This document shows positions 37,670 through 46,130 of a DNA stretch of 64,000 bases, piece by piece. The notes under the pieces were generated by a model, which saw nothing but the letters and a program-made list of their open reading frames with translations, ran no database searches and had not been told where the DNA came from. Origin of the DNA: Bacteroidales bacterium. GTDB taxonomy: Bacteria > Bacteroidota > Bacteroidia > Bacteroidales > UBA932. How positions within the stretch are numbered: the stretch's first letter is position 1; the number at the start of each line of letters is the position of its first letter. The translations under genes were made by a program, and so were the position numbers. The stretch is from positions 1 to 64,000 of the forward strand of contig JALCMW010000008.1 of assembly GCA_022648685.1 (NCBI GenBank). Direction: 5' to 3'.

Positions 37670-39637
37670 TCAGTTGGTTTTAGTATCACCTTCTGCCGGA
37701 ATTTCCGCTGCGATTCCTTTGGGTTTTACCTTGGGTCCGAGGATTTTTTCGACATCGTCGGCAAAGATAACTTCTTTTTCCAAAAGAAGAGCGGCCATTT
37801 GCAAAAAACCTTCTTTATGATCCATAATAATTTTATAGGTCATTTCATGGATTTTTCCGACAAGGTCCTTAACTTCCTTATCCATAATCTCGGCTGTTTT
37901 CTCGCTATAAGGTTTGGTCAGATCGTAGCCTTTTGCTCCTGTTGAATCGTAGAATGACAAAGCACCGACTTTATCGCTCATGCCGTAATACTGGACCATG
38001 CTGTATGCCATTTGCGTCAATTTTTCAAGATCATTCTGTGCTCCGGTAGACGGTTCCCCATTGACTATCTCTTCGGCAACCCTGCCACCCAGCAATGAAC
38101 ACATCTCGTCAATCATCTGGTTCCTTGTCCAGATCTTGCGTTCTTCAGGCAGATACCATGCAGCTCCGAGAGCCTGTCCCCTTGGTATCAAAGTCACTTT
38201 GAACAGCGGATTTGCGTAAGGAAGCAACCAGCTTACCGTAGCGTGTCCCGCTTCGTGGTGTGCTATGGATCTTTTCTCCTCCGGAGTGATAATGGCGCTC
38301 TTCCTTTCCAATCCGCCTACTATCCTGTCTACGGCATCCAGGAAATCCTGCCTGTCTATTTCCTGCTTGTTTTTGCGTGCAGCCGTCAAAGCGGCTTCAT
38401 TGCATACATTCGCAATATCTGCTCCGGAAAATCCCGGGGTATGTTTAGCCATGAAATCGACATCGAAATCCTTTGCTATCTTCAGCCCTTTCATGTGGAC
38501 CTTGAATATCTCTTCCCGTTCTTTAAGTTCCGGCAAGTCGACATGTATCTGTCTGTCGAAACGTCCGGCTCTCAACAAGGCTTTGTCAAGGATATCAGCT
38601 CGGTTCGTAGCAGCCAGGATTATGACTCCCGAATTTGTATCGAACCCGTCCATTTCGGTAAGGAGCTGGTTTAGCGTGTTCTCCCTTTCATCGTTTGATG
38701 AAAATCCGACATTTTTCCCTCTTGCCCTTCCTACAGCATCTATTTCATCTATGAATACGATACAAGGAGCTTTTTCTTTTGCCTGGCGGAACAAGTCCCT
38801 TACCCTTGATGCTCCGACACCGACAAACATTTCAACAAAGTCGGAGCCTGAAATAGAGAAGAACGGAACATTCGCTTCCCCGGCGACAGCTTTTGCAAGC
38901 AGCGTCTTTCCCGTGCCCGGAGGCCCTACCAAAAGGGCTCCCTTGGGGATTTTACCGCCCAATGCAGTGTATTTCTTGGGATTTTTAAGGAAATCAACCA
39001 CTTCCATTATCTCGTCCTTTGCTCCATAAAGGCCGGCGACATCCTTGAATGTCACTTTTACCTGAGTCTTGTCTGCAAGTTTACCTGTAGATTTCCCCAC
39101 GTTGAATATTCCACCGCCCATAGACCCGGAACCGGAGCCGTTACCCATCTTTTGGCTGAAGCCGCGGAACATCCATACCCACATGAGAATCAGAATAATA
39201 GGAAGAATGAGCCATTCCAGGACACCTGTCCATATCTTGTTATCATTCTCCATTATTATTTTCACTTTATCCTGCTGCGGTAAAGTATCGTTGATCGTAC
39301 CGAATTCTTTCTCGGCATTGAAACTCTCAGATACCCAAAAAAAGAAATGGGGTGATTTTGAAGGTACATGGCCGCCGAATTTGTCGGCATATTTGGAGAG
39401 TCTGTCAGGTTTGACAGTTATTTCACCTTTGAAATCGTTTCTTATGAAATGGATATCTTTCACATCTCCTGCCTGCATCATCGTTTTGACTTCGTCCCAT
39501 TCGACTTTCTGAGGATTGGAGCCTTGCTGATTGAAAAGCATCCAGATTATGCCCAGTATAAGAATCAAATAAAGCCAGGAGAAGTTCATTCTGACCTTTA
39601 TCGTCTTCTTTTTGGACTTACTATTATTATTAGGCAT
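37670..39637 (-). CDS. ftsH: ATP-dependent zinc metalloprotease FtsH
   Basis: Protein of 655 residues. Two membrane spans (about 20-36 and 138-156) flank a periplasmic domain. The AAA domain has Walker A GPPGTGKT (238-245), Walker B IVFIDEIDAVG and second region of homology TNRADILDKALLRAGRFDR. The zinc motif is HEAGH (461-465). Membrane-anchored FtsH degrades misfolded membrane proteins and regulators such as the LpxC-type enzyme in other bacteria. A glycine/serine linker (GNGSGSGSMGGG) joins membrane and AAA parts. It follows rsfS by 10 bases on the same strand. Confidence 0.98.
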   Translation of the reverse strand: MPNNNSKSKKKTIKVRMNFSWLYLILILGIIWMLFNQQGSNPQKVEWDEVKTMMQAGDVKDIHFIRNDFKGEITVKPDRLSKYADKFGGHVPSKSPHFFFWVSESFNAEKEFGTINDTLPQQDKVKIIMENDNKIWTGVLEWLILPIILILMWVWMFRGFSQKMGNGSGSGSMGGGIFNVGKSTGKLADKTQVKVTFKDVAGLYGAKDEIMEVVDFLKNPKKYTALGGKIPKGALLVGPPGTGKTLLAKAVAGEANVPFFSISGSDFVEMFVGVGASRVRDLFRQAKEKAPCIVFIDEIDAVGRARGKNVGFSSNDERENTLNQLLTEMDGFDTNSGVIILAATNRADILDKALLRAGRFDRQIHVDLPELKEREEIFKVHMKGLKIAKDFDVDFMAKHTPGFSGADIANVCNEAALTAARKNKQEIDRQDFLDAVDRIVGGLERKSAIITPEEKRSIAHHEAGHATVSWLLPYANPLFKVTLIPRGQALGAAWYLPEERKIWTRNQMIDEMCSLLGGRVAEEIVNGEPSTGAQNDLEKLTQMAYSMVQYYGMSDKVGALSFYDSTGAKGYDLTKPYSEKTAEIMDKEVKDLVGKIHEMTYKIIMDHKEGFLQMAALLLEKEVIFADDVEKILGPKVKPKGIAAEIPAEGDTKTN

Positions 39638-39647
39638 GTTTTCTTGT

Positions 39648-40028
39648 TTATTTTTCGGAAGTTTCGGTCCTCGTCGTCTTGCGTGTCATCCTGTAATTCT
39701 TCTTTGGAGCATCAGCCCACAAATCTTCCAGTCTGTAAAATTCACGGTATTCAGTCAGGAAAATGTGTACGATGATATTTCCATAGTCCTGTATTATCCA
39801 GAACGAGTTTTCTTCACCCTGCGATTTATAGAGCTTTTCCCCGTGTTCTTCCATCTTGGATACGATATTATCGGCTATGGCTTTTACATTTGTAGTCGAA
39901 TCCGCATTACAGACAATGAAATAGTCCGAAATGGCCGTACCGATAGACCTTAGGTCGAGTGAAACAACGTTCTGTCCTTTTTTATCAAGCATCGCATCTG
40001 CAATAACGCGAAGATCGTGTGTTATCAT
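39648..40028 (-). CDS. rsfS: Ribosome silencing factor RsfS
   Basis: Protein of 126 residues. It has the RsfS/DUF143 sequence DLRSIGTAISDYFIVCNADSTTNVKAIADNIV and GEENSFWIIQDYGNIIVHIFL..YREFYRLEDLWADAP. RsfS binds ribosomal protein uL14 and blocks subunit joining in stationary phase. The last dozen residues (RMTRKTTRTETSEK) are basic and extend past the family core. It is the first gene of the minus-strand operon with ftsH and is divergent from birA, sharing a short promoter region (40029-40077). Confidence 0.95.
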   Translation of the reverse strand: MITHDLRVIADAMLDKKGQNVVSLDLRSIGTAISDYFIVCNADSTTNVKAIADNIVSKMEEHGEKLYKSQGEENSFWIIQDYGNIIVHIFLTEYREFYRLEDLWADAPKKNYRMTRKTTRTETSEK

Positions 40029-40040
40029 CCTTTATTTTAT

Positions 40041-40048
40041 TATTTTTG
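40041..40048 (+). promoter_or_regulatory. -7 promoter element TATTTTTG for birA
   Basis: TATTTTTG lies 29 bases before the birA ATG and next to the oppositely oriented element for rsfS. Confidence 0.4.
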
Positions 40049-40052
40049 TCTA

Positions 40053-40060
40053 CAAATATA
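40053..40060 (-). promoter_or_regulatory. -7 promoter element TATATTTG for rsfS-ftsH-cdsA-psd
   Basis: Minus-strand TATATTTG lies 24 bases before the rsfS ATG at 40028, back to back with the birA element. Confidence 0.45.
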
Positions 40061-40077
40061 AGACAAAAAACGAACCA

Positions 40078-40860
40078 ATGAAAAATAAGCAGTCTATTAT
40101 ATGGCTGGATCGCACCGATTCCACAAACAATGAAGCCAAACGTCATATTTCGGATCTTGACAATTTGTCAGTAATAGCTGCAGTGCACCAGACAGCCGGG
40201 CGCGGACAACGGGGAAACGTATGGAAAAGTGCTGAAGGTCAGAATCTGACTTTCTCCATGATATTGAAATTTGCAAAAAAAAACGGAACGGAAACGGAAG
40301 GTAAACGTTTGCCCCGACTTGCAGTGAAGGATCAGTTTTCCATAAGCGAAATGACTACGGTTTCAATCACCGAATATCTCGCGTCCGCAGGAATAAATGC
40401 GAAGATAAAATGGCCCAACGACATATATGTGGGTGATAAGAAAATATGCGGGATATTGATAGAGAATACCGTTTCCGATGATGATGTCGACAGCAGCATA
40501 GTCGGCATAGGCCTCAATATGAACCAAGTTTCATTTCCGGCCGGTCTGATGAATCCTGTTTCCATGACCAATATCACACATTGTACATATGATATCAGGG
40601 ATTCGCTTGTCAAACTGCTCCATACCATTATGAATAATCTAAAAAACTTGGCCGATGAGACGGGCAGAAATGGATTACTTGAGAAATATAAGTCTTCGAT
40701 GTACGGAATAAATGAAAACCGCCATTATCGCGATTGCCTGAAAGGATATGAGTTCGAAGGAAAAATAAAAGGGATTTCCGACGATGCCCTTCTAATCGTT
40801 GAAATGCCGGACGGAACATCAAACAAGTATGCTTTCAAGGAAATAAGCTATATCATATGA
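40078..40860 (+). CDS. birA: Biotin--[acetyl-CoA-carboxylase] ligase
   Basis: Protein of 260 residues from the ATG at 40078; an ATG at 39931 in the same frame would overlap rsfS and adds no conserved residues. The ligase core starts with WLDRTDSTNNEAK, then HQTAGRGQRGNVWKS (biotin-AMP loop), KWPNDIYVGDKKICGILIE and GIGLNMNQ. There is no N-terminal DNA-binding domain, so this BirA is a ligase but not a repressor. It biotinylates acetyl-CoA carboxylase and other biotin enzymes. Divergent from rsfS. Confidence 0.95.
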   Translation: MKNKQSIIWLDRTDSTNNEAKRHISDLDNLSVIAAVHQTAGRGQRGNVWKSAEGQNLTFSMILKFAKKNGTETEGKRLPRLAVKDQFSISEMTTVSITEYLASAGINAKIKWPNDIYVGDKKICGILIENTVSDDDVDSSIVGIGLNMNQVSFPAGLMNPVSMTNITHCTYDIRDSLVKLLHTIMNNLKNLADETGRNGLLEKYKSSMYGINENRHYRDCLKGYEFEGKIKGISDDALLIVEMPDGTSNKYAFKEISYII

Positions 40861-40900
40861 AACTAAGGCCGGCTTGAAGCACTAGAAGCGATACTGCCGG

Positions 40901-41542
40901 CTATCTCATCATCCTTATCGAATTTTCCGGATTTGAGGACCCGAAAACCGAACTTCCTGCGACAAAGATATCTGCTCCTGCCTCGGAAAGCTTTTTTGCA
41001 TTGGCAGGTGAAACGCCTCCGTCTACTTCTATCATGCAGTCGAGTCCTAGTCGCGATATCTCATTTTTCACCACCCGGATTCTTTGATAAGAAGTCTCTA
41101 TGAATTTCTGTCCTCCGTAACCGGCGAAAACGGACATGATCAGAACGTAGTCCAAATCCTTTAAAAACGGAAAGATTTTTTCAACTTCGATGTCGGGATT
41201 TATAGCCATACCGGCTTTCATTCCCGTCTCTTTTATCTGTTTGATTACAGACAGGCTGTACTCCCCCGCGGCTTCATAATGGAAACTCAGCATCCCGACA
41301 CCGGTTTTAGCGAATCTTTCCACATATTTTTCCGGATGGATTATCATAAGATGTGCATCCATCGGCTTTTTTGCTTCGGAAGCAATTGCCTCCACGACAG
41401 GAAAGCCGAAAGATATATTAGGCACGAAAACACCGTCCATTATGTCCAGATGGAAGATATCAGCATTCTTATTCACGAAATCCACATCTTTTTCCAGATG
41501 AAGGAAATCCGCGGACAATATGGATGGGGCGATCAACGGCAT
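40901..41542 (-). CDS. rpe: Ribulose-phosphate 3-epimerase
   Basis: Protein of 213 residues, usual length. TIM-barrel motifs: APSILSADFLHLEKDV, HLDIMDGVFVPNISFG (metal-binding H and D), MDAHLMI.HPEKYV, SVFAGYGGQKFIE and CMIEVDGGVSPANAKKLSEAGADIFVAGS. It interconverts ribulose-5-phosphate and xylulose-5-phosphate in the pentose phosphate pathway. It starts 9 bases after pepD's stop, in the apparent run dnaA-pepD-rpe on the minus strand. Confidence 0.97.
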   Translation of the reverse strand: MPLIAPSILSADFLHLEKDVDFVNKNADIFHLDIMDGVFVPNISFGFPVVEAIASEAKKPMDAHLMIIHPEKYVERFAKTGVGMLSFHYEAAGEYSLSVIKQIKETGMKAGMAINPDIEVEKIFPFLKDLDYVLIMSVFAGYGGQKFIETSYQRIRVVKNEISRLGLDCMIEVDGGVSPANAKKLSEAGADIFVAGSSVFGSSNPENSIRMMR

Positions 41543-41551
41543 GACTGAAAA

Positions 41552-42976
41552 TCAATTGAAATTTGTCACAACATCGTCCAGGAGAGCGACGAATTTATCT
41601 AAGGAAGCCAAATCAAGCCTTTCGCCAGGAGCATGTACTCCCTTTAGGGTGGGACCGAATGAAATCATATCCAGCCCGGGGAATTTGGTAAGGAAAAGTC
41701 CGCATTCCAATCCTGCATGGATAGCCTTTACTTCAGGCTCATTCCCGAACAATTTTTCGTATGATTTTTTGCTTACTTGAAGGATTTTCGAAGAAAGATC
41801 CGGTTTCCATCCCGGATATTCGGATTTATGAGTTACTATGGCTCCGGCCAGACGGAAACTTGCTTCAACTTTGGCGGCAATTCCCTTTCTTGCCGAATCT
41901 ATCGAACTTCTCTGGCTTGTTATTACATGTATGGGACCGCCATCCGTCATATTTACTGCAGCAAGATTGGTAGAGGTTTCCACTAATCCCGGAATATCCT
42001 GACTCATTGCAAGAACTCCGTGCGGAGCGGCAAACAATGCAGTTATCAGTCGCTTGCTTACATCATTGGAAACTGCTTTAGCGTTGCATTTTTCCTCTGA
42101 AGCGTCGAAAATAACATCCGGATCGCTTTTAACGAATTCGGCCTTGACTTCCTTTCCGAATTTGTCGAAACGCGAAATGACAGAATTGACATCGGGTACA
42201 GCTATCAAGGCCTCAGAATCCCGTGCGATGGCGTTAGGCTTGTTTCCTCCCTTGATTGTCATGAGCTGGAATTTATTATCCATTTCACCATACAGGAATC
42301 TGGCCAATTGCTGCAAGGTATTCATCCTGCCTTTGTCGATATCATCTCCGCTATGACCTCCTATGGCATTGTATATCCGCAGCCTGACAGTTTTATATCC
42401 TTTTTCAACCGGCTCGTAGGAGCAGGCGAAGTCAACGACGGTATCGAGACCTCCGGCACAGCCTACAAACAACTGGCCTTCGTCTTCAGAATCAAGATTA
42501 ATCAGTGTCTTTCCCGAGAAGAAACCTGATTCCATAGCGTGGGCGCCGTCCATTCCCGTTTCTTCGGAAATGGTAAACAGACATTCCAGTTTCCCCATAG
42601 GTTTTGGACTCTCCAGCAAAGCAAGTGAAGCTGCCACCCCTATACCGTCGTCCGCGCCCAATGTTGTATTCTCGGCTATCATCCAGCCGTCCTTGATTAC
42701 ATAATCTATCGGATCTTTTCTGAAATCGTGTTTGTAATCCTTGATTTTATCACAGACCATATCCTGATGTCCCTGCAGAACCAATGTCGGAACATTCTCT
42801 TTGCCCGCTGAAGCTTCTTTAGTAATAAGAACATTCCCGCATTTATCCGTTTTGCAAGCGAGGTTGCGTGCGGCCGCGAAGTTTTGCAAATAAGCGGTCA
42901 TGGGCGCTTCGTGCCCTGATTCGCGCGGTATCTTTGTGATTTCCTTGAAGATTCTTAAAACTGATTCCGAGTCCAT
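41552..42976 (-). CDS. pepD: Aminoacyl-histidine dipeptidase (M20C)
   Basis: Protein of 474 residues. Metal-binding motifs of the M20 family are visible: LVLQGHQDMVCDK (H and D), ENTTLGADDGIGVA, TISEETGMDGAHAM (catalytic glutamate), LINLDSEDEG and near the end HAGLECGLF. The dimerisation domain sits between. PepD cleaves dipeptides such as carnosine and Xaa-His in the cytoplasm. It lies between dnaA (16 bases upstream) and rpe on the same strand. Confidence 0.95.
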   Translation of the reverse strand: MDSESVLRIFKEITKIPRESGHEAPMTAYLQNFAAARNLACKTDKCGNVLITKEASAGKENVPTLVLQGHQDMVCDKIKDYKHDFRKDPIDYVIKDGWMIAENTTLGADDGIGVAASLALLESPKPMGKLECLFTISEETGMDGAHAMESGFFSGKTLINLDSEDEGQLFVGCAGGLDTVVDFACSYEPVEKGYKTVRLRIYNAIGGHSGDDIDKGRMNTLQQLARFLYGEMDNKFQLMTIKGGNKPNAIARDSEALIAVPDVNSVISRFDKFGKEVKAEFVKSDPDVIFDASEEKCNAKAVSNDVSKRLITALFAAPHGVLAMSQDIPGLVETSTNLAAVNMTDGGPIHVITSQRSSIDSARKGIAAKVEASFRLAGAIVTHKSEYPGWKPDLSSKILQVSKKSYEKLFGNEPEVKAIHAGLECGLFLTKFPGLDMISFGPTLKGVHAPGERLDLASLDKFVALLDDVVTNFN

Positions 42977-42991
42977 GATACAATGTTTTTA

Positions 42992-44419
42992 TTATCTGTC
43001 TGCCGGTGAAAGCATTTTTTCTATATCCGAAATGTATTGCCTGAATGTTTTGTCGGTATCCTTTAGATCGGATACTGTAGTACAGGCATGCAGTACAGTA
43101 GCATGGTCTTTTCCTCCCAGTTCCGATCCGATGGTGGACAGCGAACAATTGCTTATCATATTCCGGCACATATACATAGCTATCTGCCTTGCCTGGACGG
43201 TTTGACGTTTGCGGGAACGTGACACCAGAATGTCTTTGGCTATGTTGAAATAGCCGCAGACCGTATCAACGATCTTGTCTATGGTAACTTCGCTCTGTTC
43301 CTCCCCTACTATCTTGTCCGTGATGTTTCTGGCAAGATCAACAGTTACCTCCTTATGCAGGTAAGTGGATTGCGCGATAACTGTCATCAGAGATCCTTCG
43401 AGTTCCCTGAAATTGGATTTAATCCTTGATGCAAGATATTCAAGCACGTCATCGCCTATTCTTACACCTTCCCTGAAACTTCTCGACTTCAGCATCGCCA
43501 GACGTGTGGAATAATCCGGTCTGGAAAGTTCCACGGACAATCCCCATTTAAATCTCGAAAGCAATCTTTCTTCAAAGTTCTGAAGATCCACAGGAGCCCT
43601 GTCGGAAGTGAATACAAGTTGTTTTCCGGATTGATGAAGGTGGTTGAAAATGTTGAAAAACGCATTTTGCGAGCCGGGGCCTATCAAATCCTGGATATCG
43701 TCTACTATCAGCACATCTATTTTCATATAATAAGCCAGAAAATCGATGAGTTTGTTTTTCACATTGACGGCATCCATATATTGCGTCTTGAATTCGTTGC
43801 CGGTCACATATAGCACAACGAGTTCGGGATATTTGTCTTTTATCGCTATACCTATCGCCTGGGCCAGATGTGTCTTGCCCAATCCGGGTCCTCCGAAAAG
43901 GAACAAAGGATTGAACGGCGTTTTACCTGGGGCGAGGGAGATATTTTCTCCGGCGGTGAATCCCATTTTGTTGCATTCGCCGACAACAAGATTGTTGAAG
44001 CAATAAACCGGATTCAGCCTGGGATTGATTTTGATCCGTTGTATTCCCGGGAATACGAACGGTCCCGGATTTGCAGACGGCTGATATGTATTTATCGATA
44101 CCGATCTGTTTACAGGTGTCAAGCCTTGCGCGGCAGGGAAAACCATAGGCGGCTGTACCTTGACGGGTTTAACCATATAAACTAATTTGGCATCCGTACC
44201 GATCACCCTTTTAAGCGTTTTTTTCAGTACGTCCAGAAAAGCTCCTTCAAGATATTCCCTGAAGAAGTCCGAAGGCACCTCAATAGTCAATGTGGAATCC
44301 TTGATCGAAACGGGAATTATCGGCTTGAACCAGGTATTGAATTTTTGGGGATCTATAATTTGTTCAATAATCCTCAGACAATTGTTCCATACTGCAATAT
44401 GTTTATCCTGATTTGCCAT
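42992..44419 (-). CDS. dnaA: Chromosomal replication initiator protein DnaA
   Basis: Protein of 475 residues. N-terminal domain I (about 1-80, WNNCLRIIEQII..FNTWFKPI), a linker rich in Pro/Gln, then the AAA domain with Walker A GGPGLGKTHL, Walker B VLIVDDIQ and sensor LLSRFKWGLSVEL, and domain IV DNA-binding with SLSTIGSELGGKDHATVLHA, a slight variant of the usual GGRDHSTV signature. It starts replication by opening oriC. The upstream 396 bases are AT-rich and hold no gene. pepD follows 15 bases downstream. Not next to dnaN here. Confidence 0.97.
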   Translation of the reverse strand: MANQDKHIAVWNNCLRIIEQIIDPQKFNTWFKPIIPVSIKDSTLTIEVPSDFFREYLEGAFLDVLKKTLKRVIGTDAKLVYMVKPVKVQPPMVFPAAQGLTPVNRSVSINTYQPSANPGPFVFPGIQRIKINPRLNPVYCFNNLVVGECNKMGFTAGENISLAPGKTPFNPLFLFGGPGLGKTHLAQAIGIAIKDKYPELVVLYVTGNEFKTQYMDAVNVKNKLIDFLAYYMKIDVLIVDDIQDLIGPGSQNAFFNIFNHLHQSGKQLVFTSDRAPVDLQNFEERLLSRFKWGLSVELSRPDYSTRLAMLKSRSFREGVRIGDDVLEYLASRIKSNFRELEGSLMTVIAQSTYLHKEVTVDLARNITDKIVGEEQSEVTIDKIVDTVCGYFNIAKDILVSRSRKRQTVQARQIAMYMCRNMISNCSLSTIGSELGGKDHATVLHACTTVSDLKDTDKTFRQYISDIEKMLSPADR

Positions 44420-44815
44420 TAAAAATAGTTAAGTTTTTTCTTGAATGAATTTTGTTGGTCACCCTGACTTCAAATGCAAATTTGGATGAAAAATTCTTTA
44501 TAAAAAAATTCTTTTCCTATTGGAATTTAATTTTCTTTTTCTTATATAAACGTTTGCGATTTCGCTAAACGCGTTTTTTTTAAATAACTGTATTTCAATA
44601 TGGTATATTTTTAAATTTTAGTGATTTGCTAATAATTTCAGACCATTACAAATTAGAATTATTCAAATCTACTCCGATAGGGAAAAACAATCGTTCTGAA
44701 CTGTTGACAAGTGGAATTTCCTTGATATAAAAAGTCTTTTAAGCTTCTTTTTGTGACAAAAGGAACATTTTGTTTAGTAAATTCCGGCCTGATTTTAAGT
44801 ATGAAAGAGGATGAA
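44420..44815. other. AT-rich intergenic region between dnaA and the amidase gene
   Basis: A stretch of 396 bases without a gene, strikingly A/T-rich. It holds an imperfect hairpin at 44551-44571 (CGTTTGCG...CGCTAAACG) followed by GCG and eight T, and a 13-base palindrome at 44749-44761 (TTTTGT-G-ACAAAA). No perfect TTATNCACA DnaA box was seen on either strand and no full TTTG/TAnnTTTG promoter for dnaA. It may include dnaA control sites or part of an origin, but the sequence does not prove either. Confidence 0.4.
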
Positions 44816-46036
44816 TCAGTATTTGATGATCGAAGACTCCCCGTTTTCCACTTTGACCATGAATGACTCCGGGAAAAGCTTCTTCAGTTTGCCGTAAGAT
44901 GCAGTTGCTTTTTTATAATCGGGATCGGTTCCTATAATATATTTATAAATTCTTCCGACTTTCACGACTGAAGGGGCATATCCTTTGAAAAAAGGATCCG
45001 ATTTTTTCATGACCTTTACAGTGGCGAGGATCTGTGTCCCATAATAAATATTCTTTGGATTTTCCTGTACTGTTTCTTCCGTAACCGTGTCCCTGTCCCG
45101 ATTGTTTATCGAATCGTTAGTCTCCGGAGTTACGGATTTCTTATCTTCCCCAGAGATTGCATGGGCACGTTTTGCTTCGGCAGCTTGTTTCTTTCCGTCA
45201 TCCATACTGCTGTCGTAACTTTTCTTGAAAGCAGAGAAAGCCTGGAGCAGGTCATCGGCTATAGCGTCCCGTCCCGTTTTTGTCCTGAGGGTTTTCAGAT
45301 CGGAAGGATTGGAAATAAATCCGCATTCAACAAGAACCGACGGCATGGATGTCTTCCAAAGGACATAAAAAGGATCCTGCCAGATTCCCCTGCTTTGTTT
45401 TACCGGGCCTTTTGACATGGATTTGTCTATATCCTGGGCAAACAGGAAACTTTGTTCAAGGAATGCGTTTTGCATTAGGTTGAAAAAAATGAACGACTCC
45501 GGCGCGGAAGGATCGAATCCCTGATATTTTGCAGTATAATCATCTTCCAGCATTATAACGGAGTTCTCTCTTTTGCACACATCCATATTATAGGAAAACA
45601 AATCCCTGTTTTTGATTGAAGATTTTCCAAGTATATGAATGGAAAAACCGTGGGCTGATGAAGACTTGGGAGCTGTATTGATATGTATGGAGACGAAAAG
45701 ATTTGCGTTGTTCCTGTTAGCTATGGCGGCCCTCTCGTTCAGAGGAATGAACACATCGGTATTTCTGGTCATCACGACTTTCACATCAGGATAAGCCGCT
45801 TTTATTTTAGCTGCGAATCTTCCGGCTATGTCAAGGGTAAGAGTCTTTTCATAGGTTTGCCTGTCTTTGCTGACGCATCCAGGATCGTGTCCTCCGTGTC
45901 CCGGATCTATAACTATAGTCTGCAACTTGAAATTGTCTTTACCGCGTGGACCGGCGAAGGCTTGCAAGGACGACGTCATATTCAATACAATGGCAAGAAA
46001 TATGAAGAGAATTTTATTGTTTATCTCGGAAAACAT
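44816..46036 (-). CDS. N-acetylmuramoyl-L-alanine amidase (amidase_3)
   Basis: Protein of 406 residues. Signal-like N-terminus (residues 8-28, ending FAGP) and amidase_3 domain with zinc-binding TIVIDPGHGGHDPGC (H and later E), NNANLFVSIHINTA and VLVECGFISNPSD. It cleaves peptidoglycan stem peptides in the periplasm. A long charged linker rich in Glu/Asp/Lys (about 280-330) precedes a SPOR-like C-terminal segment (VKVGRIYKYIIGTDPDYKKATASYGKLKKLF), which would direct it to peptidoglycan at the septum. Divergent from lptD; a -7 element lies at 46093-46100. This divergent pair is a common Bacteroidota arrangement. Confidence 0.92.
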   Translation of the reverse strand: MFSEINNKILFIFLAIVLNMTSSLQAFAGPRGKDNFKLQTIVIDPGHGGHDPGCVSKDRQTYEKTLTLDIAGRFAAKIKAAYPDVKVVMTRNTDVFIPLNERAAIANRNNANLFVSIHINTAPKSSSAHGFSIHILGKSSIKNRDLFSYNMDVCKRENSVIMLEDDYTAKYQGFDPSAPESFIFFNLMQNAFLEQSFLFAQDIDKSMSKGPVKQSRGIWQDPFYVLWKTSMPSVLVECGFISNPSDLKTLRTKTGRDAIADDLLQAFSAFKKSYDSSMDDGKKQAAEAKRAHAISGEDKKSVTPETNDSINNRDRDTVTEETVQENPKNIYYGTQILATVKVMKKSDPFFKGYAPSVVKVGRIYKYIIGTDPDYKKATASYGKLKKLFPESFMVKVENGESSIIKY

Positions 46037-46053
46037 TTAAGCAGGGTACGTAT

Positions 46054-46085
46054 TTTGGTAATAACTGAAATTAGTTTTACATTTG
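46054..46085 (+). promoter_or_regulatory. Promoter of lptD: TTTG-N20-TACATTTG
   Basis: TTTG at 46054-46057 and TACATTTG at 46078-46085 with exactly 20 bases between, 45 bases before the lptD ATG at 46131. A close match to the Bacteroidota consensus in both elements and spacing. Confidence 0.6.
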
Positions 46086-46092
46086 TACTTTG

Positions 46093-46100
46093 CAAATTTA
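46093..46100 (-). promoter_or_regulatory. -7 promoter element TAAATTTG for the amidase gene
   Basis: Minus-strand TAAATTTG, 56 bases before the amidase ATG at 46036. It overlaps the transcription start region of the divergent lptD promoter. Confidence 0.4.
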
Positions 46101-46130
46101 GTAAAAAATTGCATAATATAGAATATCAGG

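Noticed and set aside
39931..40077. Upstream extension of birA
   Set aside because: It overlaps rsfS and lies before the conserved start of the ligase; the ATG at 40078 fits and is preceded by a -7 element.
44551..44580. Hairpin plus T-run in the dnaA upstream region as terminator
   Set aside because: On the plus strand no gene precedes it, and on the minus strand it does not follow a gene; kept only as a described structure.
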